A stretch of 64,000 nucleotides of DNA, taken from positions 5,828,001 through 5,892,000 of the forward strand of contig NC_026504.1 of assembly GCF_000182925.2 (NCBI RefSeq), read 5' to 3'. The position numbers and the translations under genes were made by a program. Positions 33,791 through 44,129 of the stretch are shown here, piece after piece; the stretch's first letter is position 1; every line of letters begins with the position of its first letter. The notes below the pieces were generated by a model. That model did no database searches. It was given only the letters and a program-made list of their open reading frames with translations, and was not told where the DNA came from. The DNA comes from Neurospora crassa OR74A (Eukaryota > Ascomycota > Sordariomycetes > Sordariales > Sordariaceae).

Positions 33791-36700
33791 TCTATCGGTA
33801 GCCCCGTTAGTAGCCCCGTTGGTAGCCAATTCATAAGGGTTATAGTCGGCGGCCGGTACCAGCGGTAGTACCCTAATAAATAATTAAATAAATAAAATAA
33901 TAATAGACGTAGCCGGTAACAATAATATCGATAATTTAGCTAGTATTAAAATCCAAGGTAGTAAGCGTATAAAGTAGTACGATACGGACATTTTGCGGCT
34001 AAATATTCATCTTAATATATATTATAAAGTATTTGCAAAAGAGTATAGACTGCTTGTTAATTGTAATACACTAACCGACGAAGATATATATTAGTAAGTA
34101 AACCCCCCGCCTCTAAATATAATTCGAAAGAAAAATAGAAAGTGCGAATCTAGTTGTAATACTAAGTATAGAGATTGCTGGACCTACGTAACGGCAACCA
34201 ATAGCCAAAACCGAAGCGATTGTAAAAATATTTGGATATGAAAACTGACTGTTAAACACATTAATAGTAAATTTAAATGCTGTATTTACGAGACGAATTA
34301 TAGTAATATCAAGAAGATCCTATTAATGAAGGTCAATTTCTAGTAAACTATACAATTAATACTACTTAATATATTTATAAAGGATAACTTTAAAATAACT
34401 ATACGGGTTAAAGAGTTGAATAGGCAGTGCTTTGTGCTGTTCGGCAGGGTATTATTGTATTTGGACTATAATTAGTTAGAAGAAGCCGATATCGAGTTCG
34501 AAGTAGAATAGTTTCGCAATAAGAATTACTTAGCACCTAGTATCGTTAACCGGATTAAGGGTATTACTAATTATTATATAGCTAACAAGGGTTAATAATT
34601 ACTATAGCGTAGTACCTTCGATAAAATAATTGTACGGTGGTTTAGGCTCTTACGGCACGCCTATTATTACAATTATAGTGCCCCTATAAGTAAACCTTCG
34701 TTCTTTAAGAATAAGATTATTAAATAGGTTGAAAAGTTTGGGTTTACAGATAGGTACGTATTATAAAGCCCTACCTCCGACTAATACTAGTACTAGTATA
34801 GCGAGTGCTAAGTGTATTGCTGTGTTGCTAGATTTGGGTATTATGAGGCCTTTTAATGGGATCCGGTGATAGTATACGGCGTTGGTTTATATTTCCGACC
34901 CTTTTCGTACCCTTCCGCCCTTTTCGATGCCCGTTGCTACCTATAATATATAATGTTATTAATTAAACTATATACCTAATAGGACTGTTTATTTTTATAT
35001 AAATGAGAATTTCTTCGAAGTTCTTATAGTAGTACGCTGTTGAGTTTAATATGTCCGAAAAGATAGGGGGTATACGACGTAAAATTATATACAAAATACT
35101 ATGATTCCGGGCCTTCAATTCGCATATACCTTACAATACGCGCAATGTATATAGTAATATTTTGCTAATTTACAATATAGTTACTATTATTTATCTACGA
35201 GCTTATTCGAGTTTATTAATAGTGTATTAATTGTACGACAAATTACTAATAAACGAAAATAGTATTCCTTTATCCGATAATAAATATTTCGGCGTACCTA
35301 ATATTGCTACCGGATAACGAGTAAGCGTTGTAGCAAACGATATATCATTGCTAATAGATATATTAATATTATTTTTTTTTCTAGTACCACTCGCCGGCGA
35401 TTTATCTTTAAATGTAGCGATTATATCCAATACTTATTACGAAGCGATATTCTACAATAGTATTAAATTGGTTATATGGACTATATTTTCTAATAGTAAT
35501 ATTATACTACTATATAGATATTTATTGTTATTACCCCTATTCGACGGACTAATACCCGAAATCCTATTCTAGATTTAGAGATTATAGAGGAATTAATAGA
35601 CGAGCCTATTATTATTGGGGTGACGGCTATATAGCCTATTAATCTTTATATAATTTATATAAACGGCATGGGAATTATTTAGGTTAATTGGGATATTTAT
35701 ACCCTTTAAATAAGGGTTGTATAATAATATCCCGCTAGAACCTAGTAATAACCTCGCCCGATAATTGAAATTTAAATATCTTTAGTAGTCTTTTAGTATC
35801 GTGTATGTTGCCGGTAATAAATATGCAGGAGAGTGATATTAAGTATGTTGGTTTCGTCTATAAGTTTTGCTATTGCGTGGATGTATTGTATTGACTTTTA
35901 TGCGTGTACTTGGTGTATAGTGGTCGATAATTACAATATTAATAATAATTATAAATATAGAGTTACACTTAAAATACTATACTTATTTACTATTTTACTG
36001 AATATAATATCGGCGAGTTGCAGACTTGTAGGAGGTAGTTTATTATATACCCCGCTATATACAATCGCTAATGTGTATGTATTGTAGTATTGAATTACCG
36101 ACGGTAATACAATTGGAATTTAATAAAACGGCGATACGAGCCTTAGGTTATTCAAATATTATAGTATGAATATCTTATTTAGCCTACTACTAATACGACC
36201 GATAGGCACTCTACCTACTAGTACTGTACAATGTTAATAATTTGGCTAACTTTATAATATAATACGCACGGGTATTGAAATGAGGAGGTGGTTATAAGTC
36301 CGGATGAAAGCAATTTATAACATCTACTAACAATATATAACGACAGAACGTAAGAACTTTAATCCTATTTTACTATATACGCGGATTAGAACTCCCGGCT
36401 AGTACAGCCTGTCTGTAATTATAATACGGTATTAATATATAAAAAATATCCGAAATAATCCAAAACAATTTGTATCGGTAGTTTATATTTATATATAACG
36501 CTTAATCCTATATATATATAGTATTTTACTAACCTAAATCTACTAATAATAATAGGTAATAGAATATATATTACTATTATTCGAAATAAAAGAAACGCAA
36601 TACTATTAAGATCTTATAGCGAATTGAATTAAGATTTTCTTTTTATTATCTACTCCATTCTACCTTATTACACTTCTTTCTTTTTAGTATATTTAAATGT

Positions 36701-37399
36701 ATCACTATATTTCATTTCTTTCTATCTCTTAATAGTTCTACAATAGTATTATGCTATATAATACGTAATAATTAATATAAAGCAACTTTTGCGTATTATT
36801 AATATGTAGGTAGTGATGGCTTTAATCGTATGTTAATAATACGATTATACAACTATAGGTATATTTAATTCGGTTTACGGTATGTAATTACAGTGTACAA
36901 CCGTACATCGGTGAATATTTAATTGGATATACGGTGTACGATTGCGTAGCCGCGTTAGTTCGTATATAGTATTACAATTGTAACTATATTGCTAATTTAA
37001 AGCGCTACGGCAATTTAGAAGCGTAGTTTAGAAGCGTAACCGTTAGTATAATCTATGCCGCAGTTGCGTTGGATTAATATATAGTTTAGAAGTATAACCG
37101 TTAGTATAGTCCGTACGTGGGATTGGGGTTGTAGATTGGGGTTGGAGTCGGGGTTAGGGTTCGGGATTTAGATAGAATATAAAATACTAAATAAAATACT
37201 AGTACTTATAATTATAAGTATAACAACCCGCCTCCTATCCGTATATATAGTCTATATACCCGCGTTATTGCCCGCCCTAATTAAATTAGCGGTTCTAGGG
37301 TACCTTTTAACGTATTTTCTAGGGCCTAGCTCCTAGGAACTAGAACCTAAAGATTTAACTAATTAGAACCTCTCATTCAACGACTAGGCTAGGTTTAAC

Positions 37400-37512
37400 A
37401 CCTAGGCTAGGTAACTCGCCTAAGCTAGGCCTACTATCTTGCTTAGATTCCAGACCTAGCGTAGGACCCCCCCCTCTAGGCTAGACACGCTCCCTATACT
37501 CCCGCTGAGGTA
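37400..37512 (-). repeat. Right terminal region of the DNA transposon
   Basis: An inverted counterpart of the left end. On the plus strand it reads CGACTAGGCTAGGTTTAAC, CACCTAGGCTAGGTAACTC, then CCCCCCCTCTAGGCTAGAC and CTCCCGCTGAGG. The GC-rich, less RIP-affected ends contrast with the AT-rich interior. Confidence 0.65.
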
Positions 37513-37516
37513 CATA

Positions 37517-37560
37517 GAGCACAAACTCCGGTATCAGCTAGCATATGTAGGGCGCAACCT
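37517..37560. repeat. Resumed unit of the array split by the transposon
   Basis: GAGCACAAACTCCGGTATCA and the following GCTAGCATATGTAGGGCGC match, with changes, the unit at 25028-25073 (GAGCACAAACTCTCGTATGC..). It shows that the transposon inserted into the array and that the array originally lay directly upstream of the gene starting at 37590. Confidence 0.7.
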
Positions 37561-37589
37561 TTACGCTCACCTACACAGTACACAATCGA

Positions 37590-38288
37590 ATGTTTCCGCG
37601 CCCATTCGCGATACCACAATTACAAGACACTAACGCAAGCCGCGACCTCTCCAACGCCGACAATCATCACAACCTCTGCCACCTCCACTCCATTCAGGAG
37701 CGCGCTGGAAATCCCGAGCGATTTAACCCCTCTGAACGAGCCGATGCCCTCCAACAAAGTGAGTTTACATCTGCCCCCCACAGTCCACTGGCAAGGAAAA
37801 CAAGGCGCACAGAGTACTAACGATTGCGACAATGGTCCTCCAGGCATGCGCCCCAACTGGCAAGTCTTGCGATTGCACCCACGACAAACACCACGATCGA
37901 ACATGAGCAACATTCAAGCCATCTAACAACGACCTTGCACAGTTCCCGAATCGAGTAGACTCCCACGATTGGTTGGTTATCCAGAAGCCGTCGGGGTTCT
38001 GGGTGGCTCTGGCACTGCAGGAAGCAGATCCTCCTGTACCCAACGGATGGTGTAAAGTGTATCGATTGCCAGGCGACATCATTAATGGGTCAGACTCGTC
38101 CAGTGCTTATGCAACTCATCGGTTGGGGGAAAAGAGTCTGCGCATGCTTTCAACGCGCCAGCTGTCCGGAGAGTCGGCCCCTGGAATATGACTTGTGGGA
38201 TGCGAGGGACGAGATTTCATGCAGGTACCATCGGGTTTTGGGTTCAGACATGACTTGGGCCGTGTTCGTTCTGGCAGTGGTGCGATAA
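37590..38288 (+). CDS. Uncertain small accessory gene, possibly broken
   Basis: A start at 37590 (MFPRPFAIPQLQ) is followed by a convincing intron, 37759-37843 (GTGAGT..TACTAAC..CTCCAG), a 20-nt exon 37844-37863 and a second intron 37864-37942 with a weak donor (GTCTTG) but a good branch site (ATCTAAC) and acceptor (GCACAG). Exon 3 from 37943 then reads FPNRVDSHDWLVIQKPSGFW.. and ends at 38191, giving about 145 aa. Another frame just downstream (38160-38288) reads RPLEYDLWDARDEISCRYHR.. and also looks protein-like, so a frameshift or missed intron near 38150 may have split a longer protein. The family is not recognised. It lies directly downstream of the array unit at 37517. Confidence 0.35.
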
Positions 38289-38625
38289 GGGAATCTAACA
38301 TTACTTAGCCCAAAGCTTTTCAGCTACCAAAAAACTGTTTGCCGGAACGAACACGACCTTGGTAGATATGCCGTAGGGGGGACGCCTTGCTACACCGGGA
38401 GATTGTCAACTTGATTCCACCTTTCCCAAGCTAGAGGATCTGGTAGAAACAATGAAATCACAGTCTTACACTAGGGTACAGACATGCCCAAGTCTACGGT
38501 ATTTGACCCAGATGCGCTCCCACGTCCTTGTACGCAGGTGGGTCCCAAACCTCCCTGCACTGGCATTGTCCCCCACACTTCTTTTCCCGTCCTCTCATAT
38601 TGCCCCGTCACGTCAACATTGCAAT
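38289..38625. other. Spacer upstream of the truncated coiled-coil copy
   Basis: Mostly unassigned. The last ~60 bases (ATTGCCCCGTCACGTCAAC, from about 38599) resemble the promoter-proximal sequence of the short coiled-coil gene (GTTGCCCCGTCGCGTCAAA, about 59478), so the duplicated unit included upstream DNA. Confidence 0.5.
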
Positions 38626-38811
38626 ATGTCAGCTGAGCCGCCTACTTTGCAAGCGCGTATCTGCGAACTTGAGAACAAATTCAAAACAGTTGAGCAGTTG
38701 AAGACGCAGATTGCGAACAGGATCCAGGAGCTGTCTGCCTCGGAAGAGCGCGTCGCCAAACTCGAGAAGAGGCTCCAAGATGTGCAGACTGCCACCGTCA
38801 AGGTTGACGGG
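38626..38811 (+). pseudogene. Truncated third copy of the island coiled-coil gene
   Basis: From the ATG at 38626 the frame reads MSAEPPTLQARICELENKFK and continues through VEQLKTQIANRIQEL to LEKRLQDVQTATVK. This is closely related to residues 20-75 of the short paralog at 59564 (LQARISELENELK.., LEKRLQDAQTASVK). Homology stops at about 38811 and the following sequence (GRPGSSRKCRR..) has no coiled-coil character. Neither the conserved C-terminus nor the 3' flank of the family is present. I call it a truncated fragment, probably non-functional. Confidence 0.7.
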
Positions 38812-39394
38812 AGGCCAGGGAGTAGTAGGAAATGTCGTCGTGTATTGGTCACGGACTGGAAACAAGGATTTGGGAATAGCCCCTGTAGGTCAAAAGGGTT
38901 TAGTGGACATACAGACAATGCATCTCTGCTACCCTACTATCTTGGTCACCTACAAGTTCAGTGCGTCACAGATAGCGTGCCATCTAAGTCGAGATTCCTG
39001 TTTCCTGATTCGTCGTTTATCTAGTGAGTCTAACGACAAGGATGTCCTACTATGGCACCAACCGAATCATCCAGCAAGCCTTGACAGATCGCCGGCGTAG
39101 CAGGAACACCGAATAGACCAGACTGACTCCGAGGCGGATGTCCATACAGATCTCCCAAACCCTACAGCACCCAAAAAACAATGCCCCCTGACGCTTCCCA
39201 ACATTTACCTCCCACTCAGCTGCTCACGCCGCCTCCTGTCTTCCGAGTCATGACCATGTTCCAAGGTGGCGGGCAAGGGGCAAGGGTAACGAAGACTGGA
39301 TCGAAAGGAACTGAGGATTTGATGTCTTGATTCCTCTCTGTGGGGGTAGGGGAATTGTTCTGGCGTACCAGTTTGGGTTTGGTATTGTGACTGC
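38812..39394. other. Spacer without recognisable gene
   Basis: Normal-GC DNA between the truncated coiled-coil copy and the 101-bp array. No supported gene or RNA was seen. Confidence 0.45.
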
Positions 39395-39790
39395 AAGTCG
39401 TTGCTTTGTAGCAGGGGGCGTAAACGTGCAATTTGTATGTCATTTAGTAGGCACAAGTGTTTGTGCTCGCTATAACCGCTGCAATCTACACGATTGTAAT
39501 AAGTGTTGATAGTATAGGGCGCAAACGTAGATTTTGTATGTCATTTAGTGGGCACAAGTGTTTTTGCTCGCTATGACCGCTGCAATCTACACGATTGTAA
39601 TAAGTGTTGATGGTATGGGGCGCAAACGTGGATTTTGTATGTCATTTAGTGGGCACAAGTGTTTGTGCTCGCTATAACCACTGCAATTTACGCGATTGTA
39701 ATAAGTGTTGATGGTATGGGGCGCAAACGTGGATTTTGTATGTTATTCAGTAAGCACAAACGTTTGTGCTCGTTAAGACTGGTGTGTTCG
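39395..39790. repeat. Tandem array with exact 101-bp period
   Basis: Unit landmarks GGGCG(C/T)AAACGT start at 39416, 39517, 39618 and 39719, exactly 101 bp apart. Each unit contains GGGCACAAGTGTTTGTGCTCGC, a near-palindrome of GCACAA and TTGTGC. In the last unit this has become a perfect 18-bp palindrome, AGCACAAACGTTTGTGCT (39753-39770). It lies about 600 bp upstream of the gene at 40389. Confidence 0.85.
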
Positions 39791-40294
39791 ATTCTTGGAT
39801 TCTATTGGCCAAGTTCAAATAACGTTTTGCGCTCGGCCTCTCGTACCTGACATGATACATTATGCTCCTCGCTGTACGTGGCTTGCAGTGGCACTTAAGT
39901 AACGGCCTGCTGACGACCGGTCACTCACCTCAAGGGCCATGGAATTACCTACCTACCGATTTATGCAAATGGTGGTTAGAAACTTGGATCAAGTCAGCGC
40001 ATCCGACAAGGACCATTTCATTAACAATAGCCCTGACCCAGAACAGGCATTTTGTCGACTTGCACGAGTCAGCTTCTGAGTGCGACGTCTACACAGCTGC
40101 CGTGCTTGGTCACACAGTCCAAAATGGAACCCGCCCTGGACGAACACCCGCCTTGGCAGTGAGTAGCGTAGCCTTGTGTTTCCACCTGTTTGGCACCCAT
40201 GCAGGTACCTTCGTACCTACAATTGCCGATTGGGGAAATGCCTGCACCGACATTGACTCCCGCCGCAGCTTTTTCCTTCAACAATCCATCACCC

Positions 40295-40347
<53 letters not shown>

Positions 40348-40388
40348 CGGGAATTTTGCAACCACGGCGCTCAACCCAAGAATTCGCC
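39791..40388 (+). promoter_or_regulatory. Probable promoter and (CAA)18 leader of the gene at 40389
   Basis: After unassigned sequence there is an uninterrupted (CAA)18 run at 40294-40347, 41 nt before the ATG. An open frame runs through it and would give polyglutamine, but it lies out of frame with the gene. I read the run as 5' leader. A similar CAA leader precedes the ATG of the gene at 54692 (minus). Confidence 0.5.
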
Positions 40389-41470
40389 ATGTCACAGCTA
40401 ACCCATGCGGATAAGCTCCGACGCGAGTTTCTTTGGCCAATCACTACCTCTGCGCGTCAAGATGCGTACATGACCAACACGTTGGATGTCATGACCATCC
40501 TCATCCGCGTTGCGAGCAGTCATCTTGACAATGCGCCGCCATGCCACAGCAGCAACCCGCTCCTTGCGTATGCGCTGTCCACGGGCGCTGATGAACCCCT
40601 CCGCATGTCTGCCTACAAGGAACTGGTGACGGCCGTAGGGGACAAGCTTGGGTTTGGCCCCAACACCAGCCTGGCCGAGCTGATGGAGAACCCAGTCATG
40701 GTCAGCACCTTCTGGGATCGCCCAGGGTTCCGCCGCTTCGGGCCCCAAGCCTACGAGGGTCAACTTGTTGGAGGGCAAATGCAATGGAAAGCACGCAACA
40801 GGCCGGTGGTAAGTCAAGCATGACAGGTCCTGAACTGTGACAGTCAAACTAACAAGCCTATTTCATTCAGCGTTACACCAGCTTGGTCGAGTGGGACGGG
40901 AGCGACAGTCTCGGAGAGCACATCAGTCGCGACTACATGATTCGTGGCACTGACCCCGAACATCCTCGCGTGCTGCAAGGCCCACACGACGCCGCCATCA
41001 TCCGAGTCAAGTATACTCCTAAGCTGCCGGGAATCAAAGGCTTCGACGATGTTCGTACCTTTTGCGTCAAGGGCACCGATCTGGTCCAGCAGCCTGACGG
41101 GAGCCTCGAGCCAGTGGAGACGGTTACAAAGTATAACCTTGTCGCTGCCGCCGTCTACTGCAACGACCATGACAGCAAATCCTTTAGCAAGATCAGGCTG
41201 TTCGATACATGGGGTCGTGCTGACGAGCGCCCTCTTTATGGGATGTGCTATACCATGGGCAAGTGCAACTATTACTCCAACGACTGGCGTATTGGTGAGA
41301 AGGGCGATCCGCATGGTTACATGCTTCTCTACGTTCGGAGCAACGTTGAGCTCTTGCCAGTCACTGAGGTACCTGGGGACGAGTTCAATTGCGCCGCCAT
41401 GTTTTCGACCATCTTCGCACATGGCTTCGTGCCCCTGCACTTCGATGAAGAGGAGACACGCCGTCCTTAG
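40389..41470 (+). CDS. Two-exon accessory protein of unknown function
   Basis: Exons 40389-40808 and 40871-41470 give 339 aa. The 62-nt intron starts GTAAGT, has AAACTAAC and ends TTCAG, and it joins codons cleanly (..KARNRPV then RYTSLVEW..). The first ATG in context is at 40389; the frame upstream is open only through non-ATG sequence. Residues 1-140 are mostly helical. The second exon looks like a beta-rich globular domain (TSLVEWDGSDSLGEHISRDY.., KYNLVAAAVYCNDHDSKSF.., CYTMGKCNYYSNDWRI..). No catalytic signature, signal peptide or membrane segment is recognised. It precedes the RGG/coiled-coil gene on the same strand by 339 bp and may share regulation through the 101-bp array. Confidence 0.8.
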
Positions 41471-41809
41471 GTAGTCTAGTAACTATTACACAAACGATTT
41501 CATTGAATGCTCCACTGGACATATACATGTAGACAAAAAGTGTGATTATCAAGACCAAACGCCCGGCCGCGTGGACAAAAGGTAATTTCAAGAGAAGATT
41601 TTGGTGATCCTTACAGTGAATGGATGTATTGTTACCACCTTGACGTATTGGAAGTTTTGCCGCAACACACAGCCCAGCCGTGTCCACAAACCTTGCCGCC
41701 ATCGCTCCATCACCCGTCTTTCACCCACAAAGTTGATTTAACCGACAACATCGACTCAACCCACACAGTCTCAAATTCGGAAAGTTGATCCCACGCAACA
41801 CCAGAAACC
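41471..41809 (+). promoter_or_regulatory. Spacer and probable promoter of the RGG/coiled-coil gene
   Basis: 339 bp between two genes on the same strand. No TATA box or repeat stands out. The last 100 bases (CA-rich, CGACTCAACCCACACAGTC) look like a typical fungal 5' leader. Confidence 0.4.
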
Positions 41810-43864
41810 ATGTCTACACGCGCCGGACGAAGCGGACGAGGCGGAAGAGGCGGACGCGGCCGTGGACGCGGTGGCAGCGCTACCTCATCCGACGCCCAAG
41901 CTGCTCCAGCTCCTGCACCGGGCGCGCCCGACACGCCAGCTATGGAGAATGCCCTTGAGCTGCTCTTCGGCAACCTACCACAGGACTTACAGCCACGGCT
42001 GAAGGTCTGGGCACAGGGTGTCGAAGAAGCCCACAGAGAGACCACAACAAGGCTCCGCGAGGTGGCACCAAACCCCACCGAACAACAATACAACGCGTTG
42101 ATTGAGCTGGTCGACGACCCTCTGTGGACGGCACAAGACACTGCCCGGCTCAACGAGGATTGCGCGCAGTTGGAACAAGTCATCAACACGCGCGGAACAA
42201 ACACCCACATGCAGTCGCTGTGGAAGTTGACGCCAAAGTTCATGGGCTGTGTGCCTATTTCCATCATCTGCCCAGAGAGGCTGTTGGAATACGGCAGCGA
42301 ACATGAACCCATTCCGGTGGGAAATCACTTTGTCGTTCATCCGAACTGGCCTCCACGATTCTGTGACCATTTGAGATTCTTGGTTGTCCATCCGGTCTTC
42401 AACAGGTCGCCTAGCCTCCTTGCGCTGGCCATCCAGTACGCCGTCAAGTGTCGTACCAACGACCGGCGTCGGTGGCCCGTACAAGATCCCACAGGCGATC
42501 GTTACATCAGCCTATTGGCGACCGCATTTAGGAACGGTCACAGGCAGACCAAGATCGAGGACATCCATCGAGATGTCCGTCAACAGATGGAGGTCCTCCC
42601 TCCTCTTTGCCGCCTCCTACGGGAAATTGAGCGTGTCTCCATTCCTGGGCAGCTGCCAGAACCTGTCGAAGACGACGGCGAGCCCTTCGCGGCTTACATC
42701 GTCACGACTTCAGACCTGCTTAACATCAAGAAAGCCGTTGATCGGGTAGCCACGTGCGGTATGCCAGATTACCTGCCCGCCGATTTGAGGTTCATGTGGA
42801 CCACGTCGGCAAACCATGGGCATCCCTATCCGCCAGCCAACCGGATCAAGGAAGTCTTGTTGAAGGCGTATAAGAGGCAAGTTCAGGAGGCTGAACTGAG
42901 GCGAAGACGCTCTGCGCAAGCCGCCCAGGTGCCACCGGCACAGGCGCCACCGGCTGAAGATACAGCAAGGCAGTTAGAGCAAGCGACTGCCACCATTGCC
43001 GGGCTCCAAGAGGAGTTGAGGCAAGCACGTCTGGTTGACCCGCAGCTCATGGGGTCAGATAACATGGCCTCACTGGAGGAACGGGCTACCGCGGCCGAGC
43101 AACGGGTTGCTCAACTCGAGCAATCGAACGCAGCCTTGGTCCAGGCAAGCGGCCAGGTCGATGCCCGAGTTGTTGAACTCGAGACACAGTTGGCCGGAAA
43201 GGCGGAAAAGTGTGCTGATGCAGAGGCACGCGCTTCGGCTGCCGAACAGAAGCTCCTTGAGCAATCGGCCTTGGTCCAGGGGCAGGCAAGTGACCAACAG
43301 GTCAATGCCCGAGTCGCTGAACTGGAGAAACTGTTGGCCGAAAAGGCACAAGTCGAGCAGAAGTGTGCTGATGCAGAGGCACGCGCTTCGGCTGCCGAAC
43401 AGAAGCTCGACCAACAGGTCAATGCCCGAGTCGCTGAACTCGAGAAACTGTTGGCCGAAAAGACAGAAGAGCTTCTGCAATCTCAAGAGTCAGTGAAGAC
43501 GATCCAGGCCAGTCACCAAGAGATGGATGACCAAGTCACTGAACTCAAGAGACAGTTGGCCGAAAAGGCACAAGTCGAGCAGAAGTGTACTGATCTCGCC
43601 GAGGACCTCCAGGCTCACTTCACGGCTCAACAGTACGGGGATGTTGACATGGAACTGGACAATGACAGCCATGGCATGGATGGAGATGATATGGATCTAG
43701 GGCCCTTCGAAGACGAAGCCGACGATTCCCTTTTTCTGTCACCTGTAGAGGGTTTGTACAAGAAGGCACCGGGGCAAAGCTCCATGTCCCAAATGCAAGA
43801 AATGCCCGACTACAACATAGTGGCTCGGTCGTTGCCTTGGGTGAAGCGGGACTATGTAGATTGA
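41810..43864 (+). CDS. RGG-box coiled-coil protein of unknown function
   Basis: Single exon, 684 aa, ATG at 41810. Residues 2-22 are an Arg/Gly-rich RGG box (RAGRSGRGGRGGRGRGRGG), a type of tail known for RNA or nucleic-acid binding and phase separation. Residues 45-365 form an unrecognised globular region (WKLTPKFMGCVPISIICPER.., NHFVVHPNWPPRFCDHLRFL..). Residues 370-600 are a coiled coil with internal duplications: DQQVNARVAELEKLLAEK and KCADAEARASAAEQKL occur twice almost identically at both protein and DNA level (about 43208 and 43368). An acidic Asp/Met-rich tail (MELDNDSHGMDGDDMDLG) follows at about 615-635. It converges on the helicase-like gene; a copia element now separates them, starting 20 bp after the stop. 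Confidence 0.85.
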   Translation: MSTRAGRSGRGGRGGRGRGRGGSATSSDAQAAPAPAPGAPDTPAMENALELLFGNLPQDLQPRLKVWAQGVEEAHRETTTRLREVAPNPTEQQYNALIELVDDPLWTAQDTARLNEDCAQLEQVINTRGTNTHMQSLWKLTPKFMGCVPISIICPERLLEYGSEHEPIPVGNHFVVHPNWPPRFCDHLRFLVVHPVFNRSPSLLALAIQYAVKCRTNDRRRWPVQDPTGDRYISLLATAFRNGHRQTKIEDIHRDVRQQMEVLPPLCRLLREIERVSIPGQLPEPVEDDGEPFAAYIVTTSDLLNIKKAVDRVATCGMPDYLPADLRFMWTTSANHGHPYPPANRIKEVLLKAYKRQVQEAELRRRRSAQAAQVPPAQAPPAEDTARQLEQATATIAGLQEELRQARLVDPQLMGSDNMASLEERATAAEQRVAQLEQSNAALVQASGQVDARVVELETQLAGKAEKCADAEARASAAEQKLLEQSALVQGQASDQQVNARVAELEKLLAEKAQVEQKCADAEARASAAEQKLDQQVNARVAELEKLLAEKTEELLQSQESVKTIQASHQEMDDQVTELKRQLAEKAQVEQKCTDLAEDLQAHFTAQQYGDVDMELDNDSHGMDGDDMDLGPFEDEADDSLFLSPVEGLYKKAPGQSSMSQMQEMPDYNIVARSLPWVKRDYVD

Positions 43865-43883
43865 ATAGAGTGAACCTCGGTAC

Positions 43884-44129
43884 TGTTAAAAAGATGATTG
43901 TGAAATTGATTTTCTTATTGCTTTGAACTATTAATTTTAAAATTGGAAGGATGGGCGGGAACCGCCCATCCTTAAATATTAGTTTATACGTAGTTGATTC
44001 GGATAATTCCCCCGAAGTATCTAATTCTTAGAATGGGGATTAGATGCCGGGATAAAAACCCCGGGGATTAGATACCGGGCTGAATCCCCGAAGTATCTGA
44101 TCCCTCCGGAGGGATCAGATACTTCAATA
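43884..44129 (-). repeat. LTR (3' LTR in element orientation)
   Basis: 246 bp. It contains several strong inverted repeats, including a 36-bp perfect palindrome at 44090-44125 and a 10-bp-arm hairpin centred on GGGCGGGAACCGCCC near 43960. It matches 50375-50620 base for base except for about a dozen transitions. Confidence 0.9.

Larger units (their letters stand above)
25150..37510 (+). mobile_element. RIP-degraded Tnp2/Plavaka-like (CACTA-related) DNA transposon, ~12.3 kb
   Basis: An extremely AT-rich, TpA-rich block full of stops in every frame, bordered by inverted, CTAG-rich ends. The left end has CTAGGCTAGAGGGGGG and several CACCTAGCCTAG motifs (25190-25262). The right end, inverted, has CTAGCCTAGAGGGGGGG and ACCTAGCCTAGG (37400-37512). 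The plus strand at 32.8-33.8 kb still shows a Tnp2-like transposase. The element sits inside a tandem array, with array units on both sides. I could not fix a target duplication, so the ends are good to about 20 bp. It cannot be active, but could carry ends usable by an intact relative. Confidence 0.75.

Noticed and set aside
39862-40401. Open frame encoding a polyglutamine run of about 18 residues
   Set aside because: The Gln run comes from the (CAA)18 microsatellite. The frame conflicts with the well-supported gene starting at 40389 and the rest lacks protein character.
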